This document shows positions 15,278 through 23,825 of a stretch of DNA of 41,956 nt, piece by piece. The notes beneath the pieces were generated by a model that saw only the letters and a list, made by a program, of their open reading frames with translations, did no database searches and was not told the origin of the DNA. Within the stretch, counting starts at the first letter, position 1. The number at the start of each line of letters is the position of its first letter. Source of the stretch: DASTGO01 sp035719045 (GTDB taxonomy: Bacteria; Actinomycetota; Actinomycetes; Actinomycetales; Kineosporiaceae); the NCBI GenBank assembly GCA_035719045.1, contig DASTGO010000196.1, forward strand, positions 1 through 41,956, in the 5' to 3' direction. Both the position numbers and the translations under genes were made by a program.

Positions 15278-15716
15278 CCCGACTCGCTGCGGGCCACCGC
15301 GAGCCCGAAGCCCAACCCGGGCCGCGTAGGCCCGCAGACGCTCGACGAACCTGGGCGTGGCGTAGAAGGGGTTGCCCAGAACCCGCCCATGATCATGCAG
15401 GCGGCGCGGTGGAGTTGGGTCAGGCAGGCGTCCAGCAGGAAAGGCAGGTGGTCCAGCGCCTTGTCCGCCTCCTCCGGGCGCTCGAGCGCGGACAGCGCCT
15501 GAGCGCGAGCCGTGGTGCCGCAGCTGCCCCCGTGCAGTTCAGAACCCGCCCTGACGGACCGATCGCGGTGTCGGCCAGCTCGATGACCTGCTCGTGGTTG
15601 TAGCCGCAGTACATGGCCAGGATGGTCTGCTGTCCGCCGATGAACGTCTCCAACTCGACGTCACCGACCTGTTCGGCCACCCGGCGCGGCATGCAGTACG
15701 AACCCGCCGGACTCAC
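15278..15716 (-). pseudogene. TPR-containing transcriptional regulator, degraded
   Basis: Three successive minus-strand frames together look like the C-terminal TPR half of an actinobacterial XRE-type regulator. The first is RRVAEQVGDVELETFIGG with ILAMYCGYNHEQVIELAD; the second is ARAQALSALERPEEADKALD with HLPFLLDACLTQLH; the third is LGNPFYATPRFVERLRAY. At least two frame changes separate them (around 15530 and 15365), and no DNA-binding N-terminus is found upstream. The gene is therefore dead. Confidence 0.6.
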
Positions 15717-16324
15717 CTCCGACCCGGACGTGCCGCGCGTGCCACGACCGGTGACAGAGGCAGGATGAGCAGACCGCGGGACAACTCCCTGCCGTCACTG
15801 GACCACCGCTCGGCCGCGGCCCCCGTCACCGCCACCCAACGCGAGCTCGTGCAGGCCGTCTGGCCTTCGTCGAGGAAGCTGGCACCATCGGAATATGCCC
15901 CAGCCGGGTCATGCTGCCGGGTCAGACAAGACCCGTTGAACGTGTACACCGACCTGAAAGGGCCCGGCCGAAGACGAGGGGACGGGTCGCCGGATATCTG
16001 TGCACCTACGGGGGAATGCGGTGCACGATACGCGCACGCGCGTCGATGATCGTGGATCCGTCATCCGGCAGGAGAATCGGCGTTCGGAACTCAAGGTTCC
16101 GACTGCCGGTGCTCGCCTTGCGATTCCGCGTGTCCCAGTCACGGCCGAAAGGACTTCGACCGGAATGCTGGCGACGATGTTCGATGAATTTGCGACCTTG
16201 TCCCGCGCACGGGCGGAATCGTCGTCACGGGGTCTTCGACCATCCATACCAGAGGCGGATGCGGTTTCCCGTCGGTCACGCCCGCGCGGAGCGAAGGCGT
16301 GGTTGCTCTCCAAGGAGTTCCTGC
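15717..16324. other. non-coding or decayed region
   Basis: No convincing gene was found. The reading frame of the secreted protein is open through part of this stretch, but its composition there is not protein-like. Two copies of the palindromic hexamer GTGCAC occur at 16000-16005 and 16021-16026. The region just before 16325 should carry the promoter of the secreted protein. Confidence 0.4.
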
Positions 16325-17944
16325 ATGCACACCGATCACAGAACCCCACCTGTACGTCGGCGTTCCCGATGGCTGGCCGTGACCGTCGCGACCCTGACAG
16401 CGGGGGCGGTGGTGCTGACGGCGCCGTCCGCCCAGGCGCTGCGGGGCACGTCCACGGCGTCGGCCACGGCCACCGTGACCGCTGGGGCCACCAGCGCGCG
16501 GGCACCGGCCGGCCAGGCCGTCCGGGCCGCGCCGAGTAGCACGCCACGAGCGTTCACCGCAGCCGAACTGGCGCTGCTGAATCAGCGGATGGCGGACAAC
16601 CACGCGATGGACAAGGGCCGCATGCTCCCGGCCGGCGCCGGACTCCGGCTCAACGCCCCACTCCCGGAGCCGGGCGGGATCCAGCCGATGTCCACCACCA
16701 TCAACCGGAACTCGACCATCCCCAACAGCGCCATCAAGGGCGGCACCAGTTTCCTGTCGTCCACCCAGGAACCCAGCACCGACGCCAACGGCGGCAACAT
16801 CTTCCAGACCGGCAACTGGTACGCCACCCGGTCCACGAACAACGGCGCCACCTGGAACTACCTCGACCCGTTCACCCTGTTCGGATCGGGCTTCTGCTGT
16901 GACCAGGTAGCCCAGTACGACGCCGCGACGGGGCGCCAGTTCTGGGTGTTGCAGTTCAGCGACCACCTGGTGCTGGCCAACGCCTCCGCGTCGGGTTCCG
17001 GCGCCTTCACCAACTGGTGCTACTGGAACATCGACGCCACCTGGTACGGCCTGCCTGCCGGAACGACCCTGGACTACAACGACATGACCATCGGCGACAG
17101 CAACGTCTACATATCGTCGAACTACTTCGGGTCGTCGAGCACCGGCGCGGCACTGTTGCGACTACCGAAAGCGCCCATGAGCACCTGCAGCGGATTCACC
17201 TACTACCGGATCAACCGCAGCGACAACTTCACCTTCAAGCTCGTACCCGGATCGACCTCCACGCTGTACTTCGGCAGCAACTGGGGGCAGACCAACGGCT
17301 CGTCGTTCCGGTTGTTCGCGTGGCCGGAGAGTTCCGGTTCGTACTCCTACTGGGACCGCACCGTGACCAGTTACGGGTTCTACACCCGGAACAGCGGACA
17401 GAACTGCGCCAGCGCCGATGGCGTGGTCAGCAACTGGTGCCAGTTCGCCGACTCCCGAGTGCTCGGCGCATACCTGTCGAGCGGAACCATAGCCTTCTCC
17501 TTCAACGCCAAGCAGGACGGCAGCCACCCCTTCCCGTACACCCGCATCGTCCGGTTCCGGGAATCCGACAAGGCCTACCTGTCCTCATCCGACATGTGGG
17601 GTTCGTGGGGAGCGCTGCAGTTCCTGTCCCTGGCTCCCAACTCCACCGGCCTGGCCGGCGGCGTCGTCGCCTGGGGTGGCGGTACCGGCACCACGCACTA
17701 CTACCCCGGATCGGCGACCTACTCCACCCCCGCCAACTCCCTGGCCCTCGGCCCGAACTACTTCCTCGGGGGAGCTGGCAACCCCTGCACCTCCGGCGGC
17801 ATCCCGCGCTGGGGTGACTACCTGACCGTGCGGACGTACAAGGCCGACACCAGGCAGTGGATCGGCGCCGGGTACGCCATGCACGGCGGCAGCTGCGGCA
17901 GCACCGGGGCCTACCCGGAGCCGCACAACGTCCAGTTCTCCTGA
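16325..17944 (+). CDS. secreted beta-propeller-like (sialidase-fold) protein
   Basis: The start is ATG 16325, eight bases after AAGGAG. An Arg-rich n-region, a hydrophobic core (WLAVTVATLTAGAVVLTA) and an APSAQA cleavage site make a clear Sec signal peptide, so the 539-residue product is exported. The mature protein is rich in Ser, Thr, Asn, Gly and aromatic residues. One segment, STNNGATW, resembles an Asp-box (SxDxGxTW) of sialidase-type propellers with Asn in place of Asp. Several Cys residues (GFCCD, NWCYW, NWCQF) could form disulfides. No catalytic residues of a known glycosidase were identified, so substrate and function are open. A lipoprotein gene follows 41 bases later and may be cotranscribed. 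Confidence 0.7.
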   Translation: MHTDHRTPPVRRRSRWLAVTVATLTAGAVVLTAPSAQALRGTSTASATATVTAGATSARAPAGQAVRAAPSSTPRAFTAAELALLNQRMADNHAMDKGRMLPAGAGLRLNAPLPEPGGIQPMSTTINRNSTIPNSAIKGGTSFLSSTQEPSTDANGGNIFQTGNWYATRSTNNGATWNYLDPFTLFGSGFCCDQVAQYDAATGRQFWVLQFSDHLVLANASASGSGAFTNWCYWNIDATWYGLPAGTTLDYNDMTIGDSNVYISSNYFGSSSTGAALLRLPKAPMSTCSGFTYYRINRSDNFTFKLVPGSTSTLYFGSNWGQTNGSSFRLFAWPESSGSYSYWDRTVTSYGFYTRNSGQNCASADGVVSNWCQFADSRVLGAYLSSGTIAFSFNAKQDGSHPFPYTRIVRFRESDKAYLSSSDMWGSWGALQFLSLAPNSTGLAGGVVAWGGGTGTTHYYPGSATYSTPANSLALGPNYFLGGAGNPCTSGGIPRWGDYLTVRTYKADTRQWIGAGYAMHGGSCGSTGAYPEPHNVQFS

Positions 17945-17985
17945 CCACACGCCGGCTCGTCGGCACATCGACCAGGGAGGCCGTG

Positions 17986-18525
17986 ATGACACGGTGGCGG
18001 TACCGAGGGGAACATGCCGAGCCGCCACCGCGTCATCACCACATGACCCCCCGTCAACGCACCTTCGGGCACCCGCCCGGCCGGAACTCCCCGGTCTGGC
18101 GGACACTCACCGGCCTCGCGCTGGTGGGTACGGCCCTGCTCGGTACGGCCTGCGGCTCGGGCTCAGGTTCGGGCTCAGGTTCGGGCTCCGCGAGCGGATC
18201 CGCCACCACCACCCCTGACTCGGGCATCGTCGGGCAGACCCTGGTCGATCCCGGCGTACCTCCGGCACACGGTGCCAGCCAGGGCCCGGAGCGACCACTA
18301 GCCGCCACTCTTACCCTCACCCGACCCGGCTCGCAGACAGTGGTCGCCCGCGGCGCCAGCGGCGGCGACGGGCGCTTCACCATCCAGGTCGCCCCCGGGG
18401 AGTACGTCATCCACGGCACGCCCCTCACCGACGGGCCCGTGCCGTACGCCGCCCCCGTGGACGTCACCGTGCGGGGCGGTCAGTTCACCACGGTGGTCAT
18501 CCACTTCGACTCCGGGATCCGCTGA
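17986..18525 (+). CDS. putative lipoprotein
   Basis: It starts at ATG 17986 behind GGGAGG; a second in-frame ATG at 18043 would place the signal closer to the N-terminus. A membrane segment TLTGLALVGTALLGTAC ends in a Cys that fits a loose lipobox, followed by a Gly-Ser repeat linker (GSGSGSGSGS) and a small beta-rich domain. The part from LAATLTLTRPG to FTTVVIHFDSGI resembles a carboxypeptidase-regulatory/SpaA-like beta-sandwich (GGDGRFTIQVAPGEYVIHG). Such domains are structural or ligand-binding. It is the last plus-strand gene before the convergent two-component pair, 14 bases away. Confidence 0.65.
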   Translation: MTRWRYRGEHAEPPPRHHHMTPRQRTFGHPPGRNSPVWRTLTGLALVGTALLGTACGSGSGSGSGSGSASGSATTTPDSGIVGQTLVDPGVPPAHGASQGPERPLAATLTLTRPGSQTVVARGASGGDGRFTIQVAPGEYVIHGTPLTDGPVPYAAPVDVTVRGGQFTTVVIHFDSGIR

Positions 18526-18539
18526 CCTCCTTGATCGCG

Positions 18540-19217
18540 TCAGGAGATGAGCCCGGTTCGGAACGCGAGGATCACCAGTTGGACGCGGTCGCGTGCGTCG
18601 AGCTTGGTCAGGATGTGGGTCACGTGTGTCTTGACCGTGCCTGCAGTGACGTGGAGCCGGGTGGCGATCTCCCGGTTCGACAGTCCTTCGGCTATGAGGA
18701 TCAGCACCTCGCGCTCCCGGTCGGTGAGGCGTTCTTGAAAGTCTGGCCCGGTGGAGAGTCCGGCGGGTCTACTGGTCGAACCGTTGATGGTCGAGGGCGG
18801 GGCAGCGAACCGTGTGATCAGGCGACGGGTGATGGCCGGGGCGAGCAGCGCGTCTCCGGCCGCCACCACGCGGATGGCGGTGAGCAGGTCGGACGGTGGG
18901 GTGTCTTTGAGGAGGAATCCGCTGGCCCCGGCTCGCAGGGCCGCGTAGACGTACTCGTCCACGTCGAACGTGGTCAGCATCACCACCCGGGCAGCGCTGT
19001 TCGCAGTGATCGCCGCGGTGGCATCGATGCCGTTCAGTCCCGGCATCCGGATGTCCATCAGAACGACGTCGGGTCGGTGCCTTTGGACCTGCTCGATCGC
19101 TTCTGCGCCGGTGGCCGCTTCCCCGACCAGGCTCAGATCCGACGCGGTGGCGATGATCCCACCCAGGCCGGCGCGCACGAGCGGCTGGTCGTCCGCGACC
19201 ACCACCCGCACGCTCAC
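18540..19217 (-). CDS. NarL/LuxR-family response regulator
   Basis: This is a 225-residue two-domain regulator. The receiver domain has the acidic pair ADD (residues 9-10), the phosphoacceptor Asp55 in LMDIRMPG and the conserved Lys in GFLLKD. The C-terminal LuxR-type HTH is LTDREREVLILIAEG ... LSNREIATRLHV ... VKTHVTHI. The start is GTG 19217, which overlaps the stop of the kinase gene as GTGA and leaves a canonical receiver N-terminus. It should be phosphorylated by the upstream kinase and regulate transcription; targets are unknown. Confidence 0.93.
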   Translation of the reverse strand: MSVRVVVADDQPLVRAGLGGIIATASDLSLVGEAATGAEAIEQVQRHRPDVVLMDIRMPGLNGIDATAAITANSAARVVMLTTFDVDEYVYAALRAGASGFLLKDTPPSDLLTAIRVVAAGDALLAPAITRRLITRFAAPPSTINGSTSRPAGLSTGPDFQERLTDREREVLILIAEGLSNREIATRLHVTAGTVKTHVTHILTKLDARDRVQLVILAFRTGLIS

Positions 19218-20392
19218 CGTGAAGACTCGGCGGGGTGCGGGGCGCCGGTGCCGCAGACGGCCACTGCGCCGACCTCGGCCGGGCACGTCGCCGGAAGCGG
19301 CAGCCAGGCGGCGACCCGGAAGCCCCGGCCCGGCAGTGGGCAGGCCTCCAGCCGCCCGCCGTACAGCTGGGCGCGTTCTCGCATCCCGGTCAGCCCAAGC
19401 CCCGCGCTCCCGCCCGGTCCGCCGCAGCCCTCGTCGACGATCTCCAGCGACACGGCCGCGGAGCCGTACTCGATCCTCACCCGGCAGGCATCGGTCTGGG
19501 CATGCCGGACCACGTTCGTCAGCGCCTCCTGAACAATGCGGTAGGCGGCCAGGTCGATCCCCGGGGGCAACTGCGGGGCCTCTCCCTGCACGGTGAGGTG
19601 CACCTGCACCCCGGCCCGGCCGGTCTGGGCGACCAACTCTTCCACGGCGCCCAGGCCCGGAGCCGGAGTCACCGACGGCGGGTCGTCGTCCGCGCGCAGC
19701 ACGCCCAGCATCTGGCGCATCTCACCCAGCATCTGCCGGCTGGTGGTCTCGATCGCGCCGAGTGAAGCTCGCGCCTGTTCCGGCTCGGTGTCGATCACCA
19801 GATGGCCGCACCCGGCCTGAATGGTGATCACGCTCATGCCGTGCGCAATGACGTCGTGCAACTCCCGGGCAATGCGGATCCGCTCCTCGACGACCGCCAG
19901 CCGGGACCGATCACGCTCCATGTCGGCCAGTTGGGCGTGGTGCCTCACCAGCTCCTGGCGATGGCGGCGCTCCGCGTGCCCGATCACCATCACCGGGGCC
20001 AGCATGAGAGGGATCGGAAAGAACGGGCCGATCGCACCGTCCATCGACAGGGCCGCGATCGGACAGGCCAGCAGGGGCGGCAGCGCGGCCACCGACCAGC
20101 GCACCCGGTGACGGGCGCTGATCTGGAAGAGGGCATAGGCGGCCGGAGGCGTGGCCAGCAAGGCGAACTCCAGGCCCACGCTCAGGGAGACCATGTACGC
20201 CAGCGCGATCAACTGGCCCGCCAGCGCGGTGGCATAGCCGAGCCACGGCCACCGACGGCACCCCGCCACCGAGACGCCCGCCAGCACGGCCACGACCAGC
20301 ACCACCCCTGCCGGACCGGTCCAGTAACTGACGATGACCCACCCCAGCAGCCCGTACCCGCACCCGAGCACAAGATCAAGAACCGCAAGCAT
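19214..20392 (-). CDS. DesK/NarX-type sensor histidine kinase
   Basis: This is a 392-residue membrane kinase. Residues 1-140 contain about five hydrophobic helices with only short external loops, so the sensor is probably within the membrane. The dimerisation domain carries the phosphoacceptor His179 in ARELHDVIAHGMSVI. The ATP-binding domain has the N box QEALTNVVRHA and the G-type motif DEGCGGPGGSAGLGLTGMRERA. It is translationally coupled to the response regulator by a four-base overlap. No clear Shine-Dalgarno precedes ATG 20392. Confidence 0.92.
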   Translation of the reverse strand: MLAVLDLVLGCGYGLLGWVIVSYWTGPAGVVLVVAVLAGVSVAGCRRWPWLGYATALAGQLIALAYMVSLSVGLEFALLATPPAAYALFQISARHRVRWSVAALPPLLACPIAALSMDGAIGPFFPIPLMLAPVMVIGHAERRHRQELVRHHAQLADMERDRSRLAVVEERIRIARELHDVIAHGMSVITIQAGCGHLVIDTEPEQARASLGAIETTSRQMLGEMRQMLGVLRADDDPPSVTPAPGLGAVEELVAQTGRAGVQVHLTVQGEAPQLPPGIDLAAYRIVQEALTNVVRHAQTDACRVRIEYGSAAVSLEIVDEGCGGPGGSAGLGLTGMRERAQLYGGRLEACPLPGRGFRVAAWLPLPATCPAEVGAVAVCGTGAPHPAESSR

Positions 20393-20800
20393 GGCACCAG
20401 GCTAGGGATCTCCCGCAGCGACCTCATCGCCCGCAAGACATACCCATCAAGTGTGAGCGGACACCGCGGCACGGCTTCCGCCGCGGGACAGGTACGACCG
20501 AGACACGCCTGGTAGAGCCCGGCCGCCTGCGGCCTGATCGACGGTCCAGACCCTGACCCGATGACGTGGCAGCCCTTGAACGCGGTGATGGTGACCGCGG
20601 TCAGGGCATGAGCCGGTGCCGGTACCCGGGCTCCGGATTGATCCGGCCGGGTTGGGGCGAGTAGTTGTGGCCCGGTTCCCCCTGGGCGGCCTTCGCGCGG
20701 GAAGGGGCTGCGCTCGTACACTGATGGCCGTGACATTTCCCCCGCACGGGCGTCGCCGGGACCGATGGGTGAGTAGCTGTCCGGGAGCGGAGACAGCGTC
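20393..20800. other. divergent intergenic region
   Basis: This 408-bp gap lies between the kinase (minus) and the permease (plus). It should hold promoters for both. No gene, strong hairpin or convincing operator was recognised. Confidence 0.35.
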
Positions 20801-20833
20801 CTGAACACCCTGCTCGGTGTCCTCGGCGCGCTG

Positions 20834-21694
20834 GTGGCGGCGGTCAGCTACGGGGTCGCTTCAGTGCTGCAAGCAGTCGCGGCCCGACGCGCCACACGCA
20901 GCGACGGCCTGAGCCTGGACCTCCTGGTCCGCCTCGGCAGCCAACTCCCGTACCTCGGCGGGCTCGGTCTGGATCTGGTCGGGTTCGTCGCCTCACTGGC
21001 AGCGCTGCGCCAACTGCCCCTGTTCTTCGTCCAGTCTGCGATCGCCGGCAGCGTCGGGGTCACCGCCGTGGTCGCGGTCGTCGCGCTGGGCACCCGGTTG
21101 CGCCGTCGCGAGACGGCGGCCCTGGCCGGGCTCGGCTGCGGGCTGGTTCTGCTCGCGGTGGCAGCCCAGCCCGAGACAGCCACCCCCCTGCCCGAGGCGG
21201 CCCGATGGGGACTGCTCGGCGGTGTCGCGCTGCTGGTCGGCTACGGCGTCGTTCTCGCCCGGCTCCCCGGGACGGCCGGGGCTGCCGGGCTGGCCGTCGG
21301 CGCCGGGCTCGGCTTCGCCGGGGTCGGCATCGCTGCCCGCACCATCACCGTCCCTGACCCGCTCTGGGCGCTGGCAGCCGACCCGTTGACGTGGGCGATC
21401 GCCGGCTACGGCATCCTGTCGATCCTGCTGTTCGGGACCGCGCTCCAACGTGGATCGGTGACCACGACCTCGGCACTGACCTTCGCCGTCGAGACGGTGG
21501 TACCGGCAGCGGTCGGGATCACACTGCTCGGAGACCGGCCCCGCCCCGGGTTCACCGTCCTCGCGCTCTGCGGGTTCGTGCTCACCCTGGTGGGCGCCGT
21601 CCTGCTGGCACGCTTCGCCGAACCGGGCGAACAGCCCACCCCAGAACAACCTGCAGACACCCGCAACTCTCAACCCGCCGACAAACCCCAGTGA
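20834..21694 (+). CDS. DMT-superfamily (EamA-like) membrane permease
   Basis: This integral membrane protein has about nine to ten hydrophobic segments along its length, arranged as two halves like the drug/metabolite transporter superfamily. The segments include FVQSAIAGSVGVTAVVAVVAL, TAALAGLGCGLVLLAVAA and GFVLTLVGAVLLARFA; the region ALTFAVETVVPAAVGITLLGD is typical of EamA C-terminal halves. The GTG at 20834 is the first standard start codon after an in-frame stop. However, eleven conserved-looking hydrophobic residues (NTLLGVLGAL) precede it, and a CTG at 20801 with GGAG eight bases upstream may be the real start. The C-terminus is a Pro/Gln/Thr-rich hydrophilic tail. Substrate unknown. 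Confidence 0.75.
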   Translation: MAAVSYGVASVLQAVAARRATRSDGLSLDLLVRLGSQLPYLGGLGLDLVGFVASLAALRQLPLFFVQSAIAGSVGVTAVVAVVALGTRLRRRETAALAGLGCGLVLLAVAAQPETATPLPEAARWGLLGGVALLVGYGVVLARLPGTAGAAGLAVGAGLGFAGVGIAARTITVPDPLWALAADPLTWAIAGYGILSILLFGTALQRGSVTTTSALTFAVETVVPAAVGITLLGDRPRPGFTVLALCGFVLTLVGAVLLARFAEPGEQPTPEQPADTRNSQPADKPQ

Positions 21695-22111
21695 AACGCA
21701 AAGCACCGCCGCGGTACTCAAGGCGTGAAAGGAACGACGCCGACGCTACTTCACCCAGCATCCGACCATCCTTGATGAGCGGATGGGGTACCGCGAGCCT
21801 CGTAGTACCTTCGGCTGGTGCGCAAGGAGAGGCCGATCAAGATCTTTTCGGGCCGACGACTTCGGACCTGAGGGCACTGGACGCCGGCCTGTCCGGGGCG
21901 ACACTCGTTCGGATGTATCGGGGCGGGTGCCTCGTCTACGCCGTGCGGACCGAGGACGACGTATTGGCGCCGGAGACAGAGAAGTGGGTCTCGATCCTCA
22001 GCGCCGAGCCGATCTCGACGACCAGCAGGTAGCGCACCCAACCTTCCTCGACCGAGTCGACAGACGATCCGACCGTTCGGCCGTCCGCGAGGGACGCGCG
22101 ACCGTGCTTGA
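21695..22111. other. decayed region between permease and integrase remnant
   Basis: A weak plus-strand frame starting at ATG 21777 (ending TAG 22030-22032) encodes LRALDAGLSGATLVRMYRG and LAPETEKWVSILSAEPIS, which looks partly protein-like but matched nothing I recognise. Neighbouring frames carry other short protein-like pieces (for example YFTQHPTILDERMGYREP near 21750-21800). This suggests relics of one or more broken genes. Confidence 0.3.
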
Positions 22112-22301
22112 TACACAAGGCCTTCCGAGCTTGACTGCGGTTACGAGACGATCTGTGAGAGCTGCGACTTCTTCGCCAGCGGCATCGCCTTCCGACCCCC
22201 CCCTGCAAGCCCAGCACGACGACGCAGCGGCCAAGGCCCAACTCTCCCGGCAGCAACTGTTCGCCCAACTCCTCAACAGCCTGAACGAGGACGCCTCATG
22301 A
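22112..22301 (+). pseudogene. site-specific integrase, C-terminal remnant
   Basis: The frame reads YTRPSELDCGYETICESCDF then FASGIAFRP, and after a one-base shift in a run of eight C (22196-22203) continues PLQAQHDDAAAKAQLSRQQL and FAQLLNSLNEDAS to TGA 22299-22301. The CTRPxELDCxYETICExC motif is the Cys-rich tail of tyrosine-recombinase-like integrases of Tn554-type three-gene elements in actinobacteria. An in-frame TGA at 22109-22111 immediately precedes the readable part, and no catalytic domain is found. The gene is a stub. Confidence 0.7.
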
Positions 22302-22330
22302 CCCCTGCCACGCACCCGGCGCTGCGTCGA
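22298..22330 (+). pseudogene. possible start of a DUF6262-type (TnpC-like) gene
   Basis: ATG 22298 overlaps the integrase stop as ATGA, and the first residues MTPATHPALR resemble the start of the small DUF6262 proteins that follow such integrases. The similarity ends after about ten residues, so the gene was cut off here. The call depends on the integrase context. Confidence 0.3.
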
Positions 22331-22444
22331 TGGTCTCGACGACCATCGGGATGGGTTGCTCTCCCATCACGTCGGCCTGGTGAAGGGCAGCCAGGTGACT
22401 GAAGTAGACGGCGGCGGAATGGGGCCGTCGTCCCGGTTGCTCTC

Positions 22445-22472
22445 ATGAACCTGATGTTCATAATGTACGAAC
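22445..22472. promoter_or_regulatory. candidate TetR operator
   Basis: ATGAAC-CTGAT-GTTCAT (22445-22461) is a perfect 6-bp-arm inverted repeat. It overlaps a second one sharing the GTTC half, GTTC...GAAC (22456-22472). The site lies 33-60 bases before the TetR start codon in an AT-richer patch that could also supply the -10 region, so autorepression is likely. Confidence 0.5.
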
Positions 22473-22504
22473 CACCAGTTCGCGTCTCGGAAGTGGAGTG
22501 CATG

Positions 22505-23209
22505 ATGTCCGAGCAGTGGCTCGCTCTCGGCCAGCTGATCCCTGAGCTGGAGTCCCGCGGGCTGGTCACTCGGACCTTCCGGCGGCTCGACCCCGATCGG
22601 CAGCTGGCAGTGCTCGGGGCGATCCTCGACGAAGCCGCCGCGAGGGGGCCGGCCTCGGTCAGCATCAAGGAGGTTGCCCGCCGGGGCGGGGTATCGGTCG
22701 GCGCGCTGTACACCTACTTCGGCAACCGGGACGGCATGCTCGCGTTCGCCACCGAGCTGTGCGTCCGCTCGATGACCGCGGCGCTGGACAGCTACGGCCC
22801 GCTACTGGCGGGGATGCCGGTCCGAGAGGCGCTGCGCGCCTATGTGGTCGGCGGCGTGGCGTGGGGGCGGGCGGTCCCCGGGCTGGCCGCCTTCTTTGCC
22901 CGGGGGGCGTACCAGGGCGACGCCGAGACGCTGGACCGGTTGGTGCGGCCGATCGCCGATGCAATGCGCGCGACCATCGGGCAGATCCTGACCGCCGCCG
23001 TGGACCGCGGCGAGGTGCGGCCGGACATCGACCTGGCCGCCACGACCGGAATCCTGCACGCCCTGACCATTGCCGTCGGCGACGTGCAGCTGCTGCCCTA
23101 CCTCAACTCCTACCTGCAGGTGCTGGACGACGCCGTGTCCACCGAACGCGCGCTCGAGGCGGCGATCGACCTGGTGCTCAACGGAATCCGCACGAGTGAG
23201 AGGCCCTGA
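22505..23209 (+). CDS. TetR/AcrR-family transcriptional regulator
   Basis: The N-terminal HTH is typical: AVLGAILDEAAARG, SVSIKEVARRGGVSVGALYTYF, then GNRDGMLAFATEL. The C-terminal ligand-binding domain is all-helical and about 140 residues long. The start chosen is ATG 22505, with GGAG six bases upstream; ATG 22502 and a more distant ATG 22445, which would lie in the operator, are less likely. The oxidoreductase gene begins two bases after its stop, so the two are an operon and the oxidoreductase is the likely regulated function, perhaps responding to a xenobiotic or quinone. Confidence 0.9.
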   Translation: MSEQWLALGQLIPELESRGLVTRTFRRLDPDRQLAVLGAILDEAAARGPASVSIKEVARRGGVSVGALYTYFGNRDGMLAFATELCVRSMTAALDSYGPLLAGMPVREALRAYVVGGVAWGRAVPGLAAFFARGAYQGDAETLDRLVRPIADAMRATIGQILTAAVDRGEVRPDIDLAATTGILHALTIAVGDVQLLPYLNSYLQVLDDAVSTERALEAAIDLVLNGIRTSERP

Positions 23210-23211
23210 CC

Positions 23212-23724
23212 ATGCCGGACGACCGCGACAACCAGAAGAGGGCGGACTACCAGAAGCTGTCCAGCACCTTCAAGGTGGTGAACCGGTACGTGCTCGTGCT
23301 CTGGCGGCTGCGCCTGGGCTGGTGCATGAGCATCTGCCCACCGCTGCTCGGGAGGGTCATGCTGATCAGCCACACTGGCCGGAAGTCAGGGATCGTCCGG
23401 CAGACGCCGGTGAACTACCGGATGATCGACGGGAGCGTCTGGCTCATGGCCTTGCCGGCGGCCGCCTGGTGGCGGAACCTCCAGGCCGAGCCACGGACCG
23501 AACTGCACCTGCCATTCCGCCGCCGGCGTGGCGTGGTGAAGGAGGTCCCGATCGACGCCGAGCACCTGGGCCAGATCCGCGCCGTGCTGACGTCGGGCGG
23601 CTGGATCGCCGCGACGCTGGATAGGTTCCATGGCCGCAGAGCATCGGACGCCGAGGTGCTGGAGCACGTGCACGGCTTCCACCTGTTACAGGTCGTCGAC
23701 CTGGAGCCGATCGGCGAAGGCTAG
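23212..23724 (+). CDS. deazaflavin (F420)-dependent nitroreductase-family oxidoreductase
   Basis: This is a 170-residue split-barrel protein of the Ddn-like nitroreductase/quinone reductase family, which uses reduced coenzyme F420 to reduce quinones and nitro compounds. The signature SHTGRKSGIVRQTPVNY and the following WLMALPAAAWWRNLQA segment match the family. A hydrophobic N-terminal part (VNRYVLVLWRLRLGW) may associate with the membrane. It is cotranscribed with the TetR gene just upstream, with GAGAGG as ribosome site. Confidence 0.85.
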   Translation: MPDDRDNQKRADYQKLSSTFKVVNRYVLVLWRLRLGWCMSICPPLLGRVMLISHTGRKSGIVRQTPVNYRMIDGSVWLMALPAAAWWRNLQAEPRTELHLPFRRRRGVVKEVPIDAEHLGQIRAVLTSGGWIAATLDRFHGRRASDAEVLEHVHGFHLLQVVDLEPIGEG

Positions 23725-23825
23725 GCGATCTGCTCCGAGATCGGCCAACTCCTCGGCCTGTCCGGGTGTCCGCCTCACATTCATCGACGTCTGTGCGTGA
23801 GCCCGAGGCGATCGCTGCACCCCGA

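Noticed and set aside
16000..16026. Two GTGCAC copies as a regulator operator
   Set aside because: GTGCAC is self-complementary and common in GC-rich DNA; the spacing and context give no further support.
15911..16324. N-terminal extension of the secreted protein by 138 residues
   Set aside because: The extension would bury the signal peptide; ATG 16325 has AAGGAG and begins a proper signal sequence.
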